A DNA stretch of 64,000 nt, from assembly GCA_964036155.1 (NCBI GenBank), contig OZ038422.1, positions 49,437,201 through 49,501,200 of the forward strand. The letters are read 5' to 3'. Below, in pieces: positions 41,294 to 53,694 of this stretch. Position 1 is the first letter of the stretch. The number at the start of each line of letters is the position of its first letter. The notes beneath the pieces were generated by a model. The model saw nothing but the letters and a program-made list of their open reading frames with translations, searched no databases and was not told the origin of the DNA. The DNA is from Diploscapter coronatus. Its lineage: Eukaryota; Nematoda; Chromadorea; Rhabditida; Rhabditidae. The translations under genes were made by a program, and so were the position numbers.

Positions 41294-41700
41294 ACTTCTG
41301 AAAGAATAGATTATAAAATATGAGATGTACAAAGGAGATAGTAAATCGGACAGGTGAAAGCGGTCATCTCTTTGCATCATTGAATTATGCAATGGCGATG
41401 GGAGAGGAATGTTGTATTGGGGGATAAACGAGGAGATATTCATTCATTTCTTCATGCAGATTCAGATTCACGCATAAATCTTATCTCACCACACCTCCCC
41501 ATTTTTGGGTATGCGCGTGTATTTCATATCAAGGACATGTAATTCGTCTACAAAAAGGTGATCAATTTTAAAAATCTTTTATTTCATAAATCGACTCGTC
41601 TATTCAAAAGAATTCTTACTAATTATAAAATCAAAAATAGAGCCCTAACGAGATTTGAAGTGTCGAAAGATGAGCGGCTCAGTTGTCTGATCTGTCTGAT

Positions 41701-43447
41701 TTAGTGATGTCCGACCTCAGCCTCGCCCGCCTTCTTGAGCGGATTGTACTTCTTGAAGTACTCCGCGTCCTGTCGATTCTGACGAGTTCCGTACATGTGC
41801 TCCACCTGGAAAATTCACTATTTGTTTTTGAAACGTGAAACTTGAAAAGGACGAAAATGCTACTTCCTACATTATTTCTTCCTACTCTCACTCAAACCTA
41901 GGCAGACTAACAGCCTAAATGAGGCATTTTGCGGGAGGGGATACGCACGGGCGATCTGGCTTAAGCCCTGCCTAGTTGTGCTCTCACTCTTTCCTATCTC
42001 TAACTATGAGCTCCAGCCTTTTTTAAATTTGTAATTAGCCCTTGAAAAAGAAGTTTTGATGATTTGAAAATTAAAAAAAAAAAAAAAAGAAAGAAAAAAA
42101 AAACAACAAAGAAATAGCATTAGAGAAGAATGATAACCATTTTTGTTATACTCTGCCTACACTATTTTCGGGTGTATGCCACTGCGTACCCAAGTTATTT
42201 TTAGTATATCATTGCGCACAAAATTGTTAAATTCGAGTTTTTCTAGACAGATTTGCTTGAAAATCTAATTTTCTATGGAAAAACCATAACAAAGTGAGCA
42301 AAATTATGCCAAAAGTAATTGGAAAAATTCCCATCATAAAGCTAGGGCTAGCAAGATTGTTCACGTATGTCAATGAAGGTAGAAAATGCTCAACATATTC
42401 GAGACATCAATGGCCAGTTTCATACATTCGTTTAACTTGTACTTACGCATACCTCCCTATCTTACCCTTACCTACCTCTATTCTATTCCTCTCTTCTATC
42501 ATATAATGCAAAGTTCAATTTTAACTTGCATAGTCATCTCACATTGGAGGTGGTTTGATACAAACAATTGCATGATGCTTGAAATGTCTCAAGCTTGTGA
42601 AAGAATGAAGTATAGGACCCGGATATATGGTTTCTTCAATAAAGTTATTATTTTGGTGCGCAGTGGCCGTTGTCCCTATTTCCTATGACTTGCTGAGATG
42701 TAATTTATAAAATCTTGAATTTTATTTGAGAAAATTAATAATTTAGAAATTTACCTCGTGATGATGAGCATCCTCCTTGCCCTTGTGATACTGAATCATG
42801 TGGCGAGGCTTGACTGCAAAGAAAATTTATCAGAAACATGGAATTTTCCATGAAGTGAAGAATGATCGAAAAATTAGAATAATCAGCATACTGGGCACGA
42901 CGAATTTGAAGACGCCGATGAAGATGACCGCGGAGTAGATGTAGAAGCGGAAAATAGGCAGGTACTTCCAGCAGTGGCGCCACGACCACATTCGGATCTG
43001 CAAGAGGAGCAAAATTAGCAAATACCTTCAAAAATTCTAGGCTTTCCCTTCACCCAAGACATATTTTTGGCTCCTTCTATAATTTACCGGTTGATCACCG
43101 TCATCAGTACCACAATTTACCAAATTTAGAGTTATAGAGTGTAGAGAAACGAGTAATAACTGGTGCATTTTAGTAATGGTCGTGGTCAGCTAGTCGACTA
43201 TAGAAGAGGTCTATATTTTATGCCTTTTATTTTAAACGCGCTTTTACTTCTTTTTTCTAATTTAAAATAATAATAATAATAAAACATGAAAGCTGACATA
43301 TTCGGGGAAAGTCCAAGGTCTGGCCATCATCCTGGGATGGAGGTCGGTGGACGGAACGGGGGCATGCGAGGAGGTGAGCACGACGCCCGCGCCCTTCACT
43401 GTTTCCACAGTCCATTTGGCTGCGTTCAACACCTTCGCAACCACCAT
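41701..43447 (-). CDS. Small single-span membrane protein, possibly mitochondrial
   Basis: Four exons encode about 140 residues. The first starts at 43447, 5 nt after a TTTTTCCAG acceptor: MVVAKVLNAAKWTVETVKG, then TSSHAPVPSTDLHPRMMARP. Exon two carries MWSWRHCWKYLPIFRFYIYS and a membrane span (AVIFIGVFKFVVP). Exon three is short (KPRHMIQYHKGKEDAHHHE). Exon four, after an intron of about 950 bp, encodes EHMYGTRQNRQDAEYFKKYN and ends GEAEVGHH at 41701. The amphipathic basic start, one span and His-rich hydrophilic tail resemble accessory subunits of respiratory complexes, but I cannot name one. Splices are phase-consistent. Confidence 0.6.
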
Positions 43448-44085
43448 TTTACCTGGAAAAAGGTTCAACAATTCAAAAATTCAATAGGAAAAATCAAAGC
43501 TCAAAAGTTCAAACCAAAAATCGCGAAGAAAACGATGCAAAACAAGCGAGAAACGAACTAATTCGGAGGGCAACTATGGGGGTAATTATCTGGAACAATT
43601 AACTGAAGAGATAATCAAGATAATTAGCGCAATTATCGAACGTCAAAGTCAAACCGCCCATATTGATTCAAAGCGAGGAGTAAGACGCGTCCTGCGTTTA
43701 CCCATTGGCTTTGTGTAATAGGCGGAAGACTCTAAACTCTCACTGTAGCCAACACTATTTCCACTTTTATGCCCTCAGTTTATTTTCGCTTCTCTTGTCT
43801 TCACTTTTGAAAATCTCGTCAAGTAAATTTATCTGGTAGGAAGCTATTTAGGGTAATCTGGCACCAGAAAACCTTTTCTTGAGATCGGAATTGCTCGGAA
43901 GACTTCGATATTGTCTGAAATCGTTACTTTTGTACTTTATAAAAAATTTATTCGACAACTGAGCAAACCTAGAACATTTACGTCAATTTTAGACTGGAAT
44001 AAGTTATTTTGACAAGAAAAATTGCACGATATCATGAGATCATTCGATAGAATGTATGGAAAAAAAAAAACATAGAGGAATTGAA
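43448..44085. other. Intergenic with dispersed repeat copy B
   Basis: No gene is seen. Most of 43690-43960 is the uninterrupted copy of the repeat found at 6.0-6.7 kb. Confidence 0.6.
43690..43960. repeat. Dispersed repeat, copy B (uninterrupted)
   Basis: It aligns with 6003-6076 plus 6479-6740 in the same orientation. It shows ACACTATTTCCACTTTTATG without the insertion, i.e. the empty site. No TIR or coding capacity was noticed, so the class is unknown. Confidence 0.72.
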
Positions 44086-47000
44086 TTATTGCGTTTGATT
44101 TTGTTGTTGCTGCTGGTAGCTGTTGAGTGGGTTGGTGCTAAGTGAAGATGCGTTCAGATTCGAGATCGGTTTTGACGCCGCGGATTGGCACATCTGAAAT
44201 TGAGGAATAAAGATTCGAGTGAAGATCGAAGCTTGTCTGCCTGCAATGTCAGGGATTTCTGATAGAAGTCATCGTCTGAAGAGAAAGGAATTGACGAGGA
44301 GAAGTTAGTGATTGGGTTTGTGAACGAATTTGCTGCTGCATAGGTCGACGCCTGCGGATAGGGCATTTGTCTCGGATATGGAGGGTACCTGAGAGGATTT
44401 CGTATATCCATTTGTTAGAGTCATAGGATATACCAAAATGTAGCATCCCTATTCGTCAGAGAAGTTGAATACATGCCTTGTCGCATCAGGCCTGTGGGAG
44501 AGTTTGCGAAAATTGTCGGATGGGTGTTTATGGCCTGAAGCTTTCAATGTAATAGCTGATCTTCATACGAAAATGATACTTTATTCAATTGTTTCTCCTG
44601 CTTCCGATGTTTAGCTCGGCGATTTTGGAACCACACCTGAAAATGCAAGATTTTCTTATATTTTTCCTCCTTCTTCACATTTATCGATGCGGGGTGCGGC
44701 TTCTGAGGGAAAAGCATAATTCAATTGACGAAGAAAGAGAAATAGCATTGGAAAAGAAGCAGAGGCAGTGAGATATGAGTGGAGTCGGTTATTCTCAGAC
44801 GGGTATACTGTAACTCTAAGTAAAAATGTATTGATTTTGATGAGTCTTCTATTTCCTAGACTTGTTTAGAAGACAGTTCTTATATTGAAGAAGGGAGAAA
44901 GAGTGGGGAGTCCTGACACCCCCAATTAAGCATTGGTAAACAGGCTGGGGATGCAGAAATTAGCGCACATGGTGCAGTGTTCATTCTTATTCTGGCTGAG
45001 TCCATCTATGGAAGAGGGCCATTGTGCTCTCTTCTTGACTTCTCAACAACTCTATAGCTCTATAGAAGGACTATTAAGAGGATCAGCTTGGGGAGGAATG
45101 GAGATTAAACTCCTTCAGGACAAATTGACGAGTAAATTAGTGACAGTCGGATTTATCAAAAATGATTTTTCTTTTACTCAGAAATTTCCACCCGTTTGTC
45201 GCCATGACGCAAACTATCTGTCTAAGGCCAGGTGTCAAGAAAATAGACTTGATTGGATTAACTGAAAGAAGAAATTGCGAGTTACAGTAATCCCCTCTCC
45301 GTCTCGGGCTATATTTACCTAGGTTTAGGTCAGAAAAGTCGATCGCCTACACAAAGGCATAATTATGGGATTACGATGGGTTGATCTTGATTGCACAATT
45401 GCAAGTGGAAATGAATACCTGAATGCGGGCTTCGTTCAGTTTGGTGATTCTGGCCAATTCCTCTCGAACATAGATGTCTGGGTAGTGGCTCTTTTGGAAA
45501 GCAGCATCCAGCTCTGCTAGCTGTTCCTGAGTGAACGTGGTCCTGTGACGTCTTCTGCAACTTTAACGTCATCTTCTTCCCTTAGAAGGAGGGAAGCTTT
45601 CATGTACCTGGCCGGAGTGGGAGGCACTCCCGACAGAGAGGACGCGAAGACGCCTGCATTCGGCACGCCTTCAGACTTGATTTTCTTGAACGCTCCATCT
45701 AAATTCACTTGATGATGAAATGCGACTGTAACAAGTGCAAATGTTCAGACAGATGGGTGAAGAGGGCGCCGAGAGACAGATTAAAGGAGATTATCTTCTT
45801 GGAAGGAAAAATCGAGGCGCCAATTCTCAATGCAACAAAACAGATGTCATGTTCGAAATGGTGTGCAATGACTATGTTTGGAAAGTGCACCATCGTCTTC
45901 AAGAAGTAACTGCCAACAGGCTGCCTGACTGCCTGAATGACTGGAAAAATGTCCTCAGCTGCTTCTCTCGATTCTCACACATTTTATATCGAATTTACCC
46001 AGCGCCAAATCGAATATGACAAATCGGATATAGAGCAGCAAAGCCTTCACTTCACTAAACATTATGAAGAAAATAAAGCAAATCGAACATATTCAATTTT
46101 GTGGGTCTTGAAACCAAATGAATTACAGTAATTGTATCTAAGGTATGGAATTCAAGTATAATAGTAAGATGTAGGTCTTCACAAGACTGATCGAGTGAGT
46201 GAAGACTACCCTTCTCGCCTTATATGGTCGCTGCTGAATTCATTTAGCATAATTTATCAAATCTATGCGCGCGCATCGCTCCTCTCCACTGCCATTCACT
46301 TGGCTCTGATGCAATTTTAGTCTCTAACAAAATTATTCCTTCTCTTCGCGACTCGCGGAAAACGATAATCAATTCGATTAGCAAAAACCTAATTGATGAA
46401 TGAGATAATGGGCAATTTGGTTAAGATCAGAAAAAGGCTGTAAACGATTAATTACCGGGAGAAGTGTCGGCGAGAGGCCTAAGTGAGGCGGAGACGGCAG
46501 AGACAGTGTCGATGGGGCCTGTGTAGTAGGACGTGAATTCGTGCAGAGCGCTGTTGAGATCCTTGATTTTGAAGGAGCCGTCCTGAAACTGTAACGCAAA
46601 ACTGACGACGATTGGTTGTGGTGGTATGAATCAGACCAGTGCCAAATTTAATACATGATAATGATAAGTGATAAGGAAAGGATTTGTGATATCCCGAGGC
46701 CATGCCCCTGTCCTGATCGGATATCTCATAGCCTCTCTGAATGCAGGCGAGTGTCTCATCTTCCTCTAGTTAGCAATCAAATTTCCATAATGAGTTTATG
46801 AGAAGCATTTCTCTATCTTTTTAACGTGGGAACAGTGAGTGGGACTGAAGAGATCGCAGACAGAGAGGATGCGTCCGAAAACGAAATAACCAAATATTGG
46901 CAGAAAGTTAATTATTGCCGGCCCTCGCGGCTGAGGCAAAGCGGGTTTTCACAAATCGTGTTTGCGTGATCGAATAAAGGCAAGGCAAGAGAGGAAGAGG

Positions 47001-47108
47001 AGTGGGGGAGGTCATCGTGAGGATTCTGAAGGCCTGACGATAACGACGATGAAGGCCTACCTGAGGGGATACGGTGGACGAATTATTGGAGCTGACGTCG
47101 TCACTCAT
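44086..47108 (-). CDS. Paired-like homeodomain transcription factor (unc-42/Prop1-like)
   Basis: Starts at 47108 ([16 protein letters not shown]) or at an upstream in-frame ATG at 47135. The next exon is [20 protein letters not shown] (46580-46450), then [19 protein letters not shown]. The homeodomain is spread over exons at about 45610, 45550-45421 and 44640: [59 protein letters not shown]. Residue 50 is Gln, as in Paired-like Q50 factors. The phrase KLNEARIQ together with RKQEKQL recalls the unc-42/Prop1-related group, which specifies neurons and pituitary cells. The tail is rich in Pro, Tyr and Gln ([21 protein letters not shown]). No paired domain is seen. The intron inside the homeodomain next to helix 3 is about 780 bp. 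Confidence 0.85.
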
Positions 47109-48275
47109 AGTGCTTGTGATTCTGGCAAGGAACAACCGAGATGTAGGGAGAATGGAAATGAGTCAAGGAGAGAGGATAGAGAAGAGAGAGACAGGACACA
47201 GAGTAGCGCAGAGTCAGCACTCTATTCTTATTCTACCCATGGTTACAAAAAGGCAGCTCTCAGATGGATTACTGTAGCCTCCTTTCCTTTGCTCATTTCC
47301 TCGCCTGAGCAGGGAAGGACGGAGATGCCCCGCCCACTTTGCAATGCGCAAGGCAGTCAGTCCATTTATGGACACAGTGTCGTGTTGATTGGACTCACTT
47401 CTCTCCCGACAAATTTGATTATGGCCGTAGAAGGGCAAAATAGAGCAGAACAGGAACAAGGGGGACTTGCCTGAGACGAGAAATTGAAAACGATCAAAAT
47501 TACGCAGAAAAAGGGAGAACGATCAGGTAGGCTGAGGGATGCCTGAAATCGCTTGTTATTATTGCCTGAGGATTGCGTAATATGTGCCTTTTGACACAAT
47601 GTCATAGCCATATATATATATATGGGATGCTCAAGTGGGAGAACACAGCATAGGAAAAGCCGCTCAAAGGAGACACATTTCAAGTGGATTAACGCAGATT
47701 TCATATATCCACATGTCAAATAATTTCGATAAATCTTTCTGGGCTCATTTTTTAATCCTAAATCTAATAGTCACATGTGCCTGAAATACCCCCAGCAATT
47801 AGCAATTAGCATCTAAGGCGTCAATTTGTCTTGGTCTCCTTTTGTTCCTCTCCATTCTCTGCCCAATTTCGCGCACTTCTTCCAAAAATGGACATATCCC
47901 CCACTGGTTTTTAGAATTCTTATCTTTTATCTCTGTTGTATCTGCTGTACTATAATAAAATCTGGGCTTTAAAAGAGCGCACTTCGACTGGATTCCAGGC
48001 TCTTTTTATGTGCGTCTGGTTGCGCTCAATGCTCTGCTAATTTCACAGCTTTGGGAGTTCTTCTCTCTTTTTGCGCCTCTCTCAACTTTGTGATTTCTTT
48101 CGACGGAAGGCCAGCTTTACCTAATTCAATTTGTTTGACGAGAAGCCTGTGGCTCTTCTCACTTGTCACTTCCTTTTTCATATAGTCATCATTGCACGAT
48201 CAATTGTCATTCCATCGTTCAGTTGTGATTTCGACTGCCATTCGGGTTGTCAATCGAATTGTCATTCAGACCAGA
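47109..48275. other. Divergent promoter region, homeobox / membrane-protein gene
   Basis: About 1.2 kb between divergent starts. It holds an AT dinucleotide repeat (47610-47624) and a CCCCGCCCACTTTGC box at 47331. The longest + ORF (46962-47474) overlaps the homeobox first exon and lacks any domain, so I treat it as chance. Confidence 0.5.
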
Positions 48276-49687
48276 TGTCATCCTCTCCCGACTTCCTGGC
48301 AGGCCCGTTGTGGTCCTTCTTCCCAATCCTGGCCTGTGTTTCATTTAGCGAGTTTTGTTTCGGCCTGGTTCATGTCTTCTTCTGTCTGCCTCTGTATTTT
48401 CTGATTCTCCCCATTCTGAATGGATTTCTCGGGCTAGTTGCAGCCGTACATGCGATGTTCCTCAGATATCCTAATAAGTAAGTTCTAGAACTTCTAATCC
48501 TTTCGGACAATTATTTTTTAATTCAGATGTGATTTCTATATGCAAATCAGTTCAGCACTGCTGTCTTTTGTATTCTTCGTCCTCTCTGCAATGGAAACAT
48601 TTTGTTTACAAATGCAGGATACGTCAGGTTGAATTGTTCAAACTCAACTAAAATAATTTTTTATGATCTTCAGATGAATTTATGGAAGAGGGTGTGTGCT
48701 ATGGGTTGAGGTATCGTACAATGTCAAAAGTACAGTCGTGCTTTGATATGTTGGGCTCATATCAAATGAAACTGCTGGCTAAAATAGAGTGGCAGCCTGA
48801 AGTAGCTGACTTTGGATGAGGATCAGCCTTTATTCGAATAGTTTAGGATCGAGAATCGGTCAGAACATTCGTCTCAACAGCCCTATCAATAATGGCACTG
48901 CTTCATTTAATTTCCTCTACAGTACTTTCATGTTATACTGCGGTTCAGACTAAGTATTCGACATTGAATATCATGAATTTTCTGTTTTAAAATTAACCCC
49001 TTTAGGGTGCGACTATATTCGTATCATTATCAAATTGTTGTCGGTATTTTCATCATTCTTACGAGTGTTATTCATTACAAGTAAGTCATTATTTAGAAAC
49101 TTCGAAAAAAAAAATTACAAGTTTCAGATATTGTTGCACATTTTACTTTACTGGTCTGCCTTCATTGATAGGGATCTATTCAATTATTCAAGGTTTTGGA
49201 AAGTTATCTTCTAGGTTCTATAAACTGTAGTTCAGGCGCAATAACTTGGCGATACAAATGTCACGGTTACATCGCTCGATCAGTGAACATAGTTGGGGCT
49301 GCTACCTCAACGTTACTGATGGCATTGACAAGTTTTGGCATATTTTGTTGGTTCAAGAGGTATAAACTATTACAGCTAGTGGAAAATGTGGATTTTCAGG
49401 GATACTGATCCACATTTTCTTGTGAGGCATTGTTATTGGAGAAAATCTCAGGCTGCTTATTGTATAAGGTTTGATGAACTCAATCAAGTTCTTTCAAATG
49501 ATGTCGACAATTCAGAGTGATTCATTTCTCGCTGCCATATATAGATTGGCAGGCCGGCGAAACGGATAAGGAGATAGCAGTGATTCAGATTACGGTCTAC
49601 GTCTTTCTGTCCATTTTCTCTTGCCTGTCTTTCGGATTCTCCATGCGATCTGCGTTTTCGACTCGAAAGTTCTATCTTTACTACTAG
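48276..49687 (+). CDS. Multipass membrane protein, family not recognised
   Basis: Starts at 48276 (MSSSPDFLAGPLWSFFPILA) with hydrophobic spans through SEFCFGLVHVFFCLPLYFLI and ILNGFLGLVAAVHAMFLRYP. After a 46-nt intron comes MQISSALLSFVFFVLSAMET. Later exons carry STALSIMALLHLISSTVLSC, VVGIFIILTSVIHYK, ATSTLLMALTSFGIFCWFKR, and finally VIQITVYVFLSIFSCLSFGF, ending near 49687. That makes roughly seven or eight spans in two four-span-like halves. Two adjacent tetraspan-like genes cannot be excluded, because the join near 48950-49010 is ambiguous. I see no family signature. Confidence 0.5.
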
Positions 49688-49813
49688 AAGAGCAAAATAA
49701 TAAACTTTATTTGAAGAAAATAGAGAACTGAAAATTTTTACATAGCGTTGAAGATAATTGATAAGAATAAATAGATTAGATGGATGAATTTTTACCCGAA
49801 CATGGTTTTTCTT

Positions 49814-50549
49814 CTATTTCTTGCCGGGGGGTTTAACGTGGGAGAAGCGGATCTCCCAGTCCTGAATCTCAGTCGATTCGCCCGCCTTTTCATCGTAATC
49901 GGCCCAACTCTGAATACCATCTGATAAGGTCTTTTATCGCTAATTTTTATCACCTTCTCTGTCAAATCGATGTCGTTGAACGGAGTGCCTGTCTCAGTTC
50001 CCTCAGCCACCCAATCGTTCTGTAATTTCTCTATCAGTCATCAATTTTATCAGTCCCATCACTAACCCTGGGATCGAAATCACACGGCTCGACTCCCCTG
50101 CAGTCGAAAGTGACCATCGGCTGCCACTTCTCGTTCTGCTCCGCTTTGTACGTTCCATACGAGTCTTCCACGATTGCTGAAGTGATACGAGTTATCTTAT
50201 CAGCGTTTTTCCTTATCACTAACAGAGGGTGTTCTGTCTGCCGCAGAGTTTGCACTTCTCGACCAGATTTGCCTCACCCCTGCTACCGGGAATGTCCAGG
50301 ATTTCCTGAAAGAGGGCAAAATTTGAGAATATCTGGAGACGAGGTCGAATTTATTTACGTTCGCGACGACGTACTGCCAGTGATCGGGCTGCTCCCCGCA
50401 ATTCGTGCATTTCATCTGAAAGGTGGCACTTAAAAACGATTTCGCCCGATTTCGACCTTCAAGTGCCATCTGAAATTGGTCGGATCGTTGGGAGCGAGAT
50501 TGGTGATGCCCGTCATGTTGCACTTCAGATCCATCGACAGAAACGGCAT
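49814..50549 (-). CDS. CZIB: CXXC motif zinc-binding protein (DUF866) homologue
   Basis: A small conserved eukaryotic zinc protein (human C1orf123) of unknown role. The start at 50549 gives MPFLSMDLKCNMTGITNLAP, then FRWHLK splices to MKCTNCGEQPDHWQYVVAN. The next exon has ANLVEKCKLCGRQNTL, completing two CxxC pairs that bind one zinc. It continues with KWQPMVTFDCRGVEPCDFDP, WVAEGTETGTPFNDIDLTEK and WADYDEKAGESTEIQDWEIR; the end at 49814 is a basic tail (VKPPGKK). Length and motif order match the human protein. The upstream GTPBP6 stop is 144 bp away on the same strand, an operon-like spacing. Confidence 0.94.
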
Positions 50550-50693
50550 TTCCTCAGCTGATCTTCACTATATTAGCACTGATTTGTAACCTAAAAGACT
50601 TGTATCTTTCATATAGTAATTGACAGAAGTCAAAAATACTTCAAGGCGTCAAACCTTGTGTGTGATTTCGTACATTAAACATTCAAAATTTTC

Positions 50694-53139
50694 TATTTAT
50701 TTTCAGTCTTCTTCATTTTGAATGAGCTTTGGAATCTGGCGAATTCTGGGTCTGACATGATGACTCTGAAGATCAACTTCCCCGCCCCGTCGTCCTCTGG
50801 CTGTTCTCTGACAAATGCATTCGAATAGAGGTACTGGGCAGCGGCAGAGCCAGGCGAGAGACGCAGAGTGATGGGTCGAGAGCCAGTGACTATTTGGACT
50901 TCCTTAACAAGTCTTCATTTACCAAATTAGCAGATAGTTGCTAACCTTATCAATTTCCCCAATGAGCTCTTCCATGCCCTCTCCTGTAGTGCACGAAATC
51001 TGCATGTCTCCCTCTGCCTCTGGGTCTGCTTCAGGTCTATCGATCTAAAGTTGATCGTTTTATCGAAAAGAACGAATTTCTCATCACCTTATTATCAATA
51101 GTTATGACTTGTTCTTCGAGATTCTCGACTCCAATAGATTTGAGTGTCCTTTCGACGTCTTCGGACTGCGCTCTCCAATCCGGGTGCGAGATGTCTCGGA
51201 TGTGGATGATCAGATCCTGCGAAAGACATGATGAAATTGGCAAGGAATGATAAGACCTACGGCCTTTTTGACATGAGCGAGAGTGGCCTCGAAAGCGTCT
51301 ATGAGATGGATGGGCAGATCCGAGAGGAATCCAATCGTGTCCGTCAGGCAGATCTTCCTTCCAGAGGGCAGTCTGAAGATCGGCTTTTTCATTGCTTAAT
51401 TTACCGTTCTTTTCACCTTGCAAAGTGCCTTGTCGTGTCGAGCGTCGCGAAGAGTCTGTCCTTTGGAACTAAGCTCTCAGCACCCGTCAGCCTCTTCGCT
51501 AAGCTCGTCTTTCCTGCATTCGTATATCTGAAATCTTCAAGTAATTGCAACTTCCTGTAACTTGCCTACCCAACAATAGCAATGAGCGGGTAGACGTTTC
51601 TCTGTTTCTCCATCCTCTCGATGTTCTGTGCCTTGACCTCCTCGATCTTCTTCCTCAGTTTCTGTTCCCTCATTCGAAGGGCTTCCATGAAATCTGACCG
51701 ATTTGTGTCTTCTTTGTGAACGTGCAGAATTGTCGGATCGCAGGGGGATGACAGCATGAAGAACAGGCGATTTCTGAAGCTCTACCTTATTTATTTATTT
51801 ATTTTTTAATTTTCTAAAATCTCCACCTGATATAGGGTATTTCTGCCAATTTTATTTGCAGTCTAGCCTCTTCAGTTTGTGCGTAGAATTTGAATATCTC
51901 CATGACGATGTTGTATCTGTCGTAGACTGGCATATTCCACTCTTCGTAAAGGCCCTGAAGTTTAAAACGAACTTGAACTACATGGTGTTCATTCATAGTT
52001 GTTAGTTTTTTTTCGAATAACCTGCTCCGTACAAATTATTTCGGAAAACTTCTGATTACATTTTAACTCAGCTCGATGAAGCAGGCATGAAAATGTATGG
52101 TTTCACCAACTTTCAGGCTACCAAATTTACGGCTAGACCTGGGCATACCACCACTGGTGGCGAGGTATAATTTTTGTTGTCTTCTTAGCATTAAGCCTGC
52201 GCCTTTTCGTTCACAACTCGCTTCGATTCAATGTAAAGCGAAAACGGTTTCCAGATTCGGAATCGTCATAAAATTCTGGATATTTTTCATACTAAATTTG
52301 ACTAGAATAGTAAAGATAAAAATTCCGATTTTTCTGCGGCTAAGTCCGGAAAAGAGCTATTCACCGGCATACCAATGTCTACTCGTAAATAAAAAGTTGG
52401 TAGAATCATGCATTTTCATGTGTACCCTACCGAGCTGGATGAAAGTGCAGTTAGACGTTTTTCGAAATAATTTTAGGAGAAGTTGAAAAATAGTGAATAA
52501 ACACCCTGTATGCCTTCCTCGCGTAGTTTTAAACAATTTGTGAATTTCTACCTGCTGCTGCATGGGAGTGAGACTGTCGATATTGACCATGACAGCTGTG
52601 GCCCTTTTCTCCACAGCCATCTTCCTGATGTTCTGCACATTTCCACTGCCCCAGATCGTCTTCTTCTTCGTGTGATAATCCACTGCGATCATTTCGGACC
52701 TGCAAAGGGAGAATAACTGCTTCTTTATTTTTAATTTCTTACTGCACAACTCTGAATCTGGGCAGAGTGTTGACGAGAGTGACAGCTTCGTCCAACTGCC
52801 TTTGGGGGTCTTTGAGTTTAGAGGGAGAAAACTTACCCCATCGAATCTGAACAAAGCAATGAAGACCAACTTTTTTCACGATTCTTTGGCAAACCTTAAG
52901 GGGTAATTACTACATGACGAGACCTATAGTTAGAGATAGGGGAGCGAAGCAAAGTAGAGCGAAATAGTGTGGGAAAAGATAGGTCTCGCCATCTCGTTAA
53001 AAATAGCAGTCGCCACCTTAGGATGGATGACGAGAACATTGTGGCCCGAATCGTGACTGGTCGTTTGCATCCAGCCATCTCCATCTGCCACATGGCGAAT
53101 TGACGGACTGATGCAGCGCATCACTCTGCACAGTCGCAT
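50694..53139 (-). CDS. GTPBP6: HflX-family GTPase, GTP-binding protein 6 homologue
   Basis: GTPBP6 is a mitochondrial HflX-type GTPase that splits and recycles ribosomes. The model begins at 53139 (MRLCRVMRCISPSIRHVADG), then SGHNVLVIHPK. Exon two has FSPSKLKDPQRQLDEAVTLV, and the next IAVDYHTKKKTIWGSGNVQN. The HflX N-domain ends with WNMPVYDRYNIVMEIFKFYA and EEARLQIKLAEIPY. The G domain has G1 in YTNAGKTSLAKRLTG, LFATLDTTRH, G3 in LTDTIGFLSDLPIHLIDAF and HVKKADLIIHIRDISHPDW; it ends about 50694. An Arg-rich start suits mitochondrial import. The intron before WNMPVYDR contains a 532-bp inverted-repeat element. Confidence 0.92.
51979..52510. mobile_element. Long-TIR element in GTPBP6 intron
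   Basis: The ends are CATGGTGTTCATTCATAG (left) and, read in complement from the right, CAGGGTGTTTATTCACTA. Similarity continues inward for well over 100 bp, including AAATTATTTCG-AAAAC, CAGCTCG and CATGAAAATG-ATG-TT--ACCAACTTT. Both ends touch TA. It encodes nothing obvious and lies wholly within the intron. Confidence 0.75.
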
Positions 53140-53694
53140 CTGAAATCATCCATTTCATCTGAAATCGAGGATATTCGATAAGAGGATAAGAGATATCAAA
53201 CGATCCAACATATTTCTGTCGAATTCATCAGACTTCAGCAATTCAAACAACACTTTATTATCGAAAAACCCGAAAGATCGATAAATGATAACATTTTCTT
53301 GAGTAAAACTGTATTATAAGTGAGAGGGATAACAATCATTCAAACAATACAAAAAGAAACTAAACGCGATTACTTTACCCGAGACTAAAGCATAGATAAT
53401 CTGTGACGGGGTGCACGAGCCTTGGTTTTGAAAAATTTCAAATCAAAACTTCGTGCATCCCTAACCTGTGAGGCCCAGAAAATAAACAGTTTGGATATGT
53501 CGATTTGGGAATTGAAGTGATAGAACCAGATTCTTTCTTTCGTTGCATAAAATAAATACCATTTTTACAACACCGGTAATGATTATTCGTTGAATCTTTA
53601 GAAATTAGAATTGATATGCCCACTTTTAGAAATAGTTAGAATTTACATTATAAACAAAAACAATCAAATCTTGAACACATACGGTTTTTGGGGA
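53140..53694. other. Intergenic between LisH gene 3' end and GTPBP6 5' end
   Basis: No gene is seen. It contains an imperfect hairpin at 53407-53463. Confidence 0.5.
53407..53463. repeat. Imperfect hairpin with GGGTGCACGA ends
   Basis: GGGGTGCACGAGCCTTGGTT on the left pairs with AAAACTTCGTGCATCCC on the right around an AT-rich centre. About 57 bp; resembles a minute TIR element, but no duplication of flanking sequence was found. Confidence 0.5.

Noticed and set aside
44933..45265. 110-codon + strand ORF inside a homeobox intron
   Set aside because: No signal peptide, domain or splice sites; length is within chance for this composition.
46962..47474. 170-codon + strand ORF
   Set aside because: It overlaps the homeobox first exon on the other strand, is Arg/Glu-rich from purine bias, and has no domain or splice support.
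52097..52486. 129-codon + strand ORF
   Set aside because: It lies wholly inside the inverted-repeat element in the GTPBP6 intron and shows no transposase motif.
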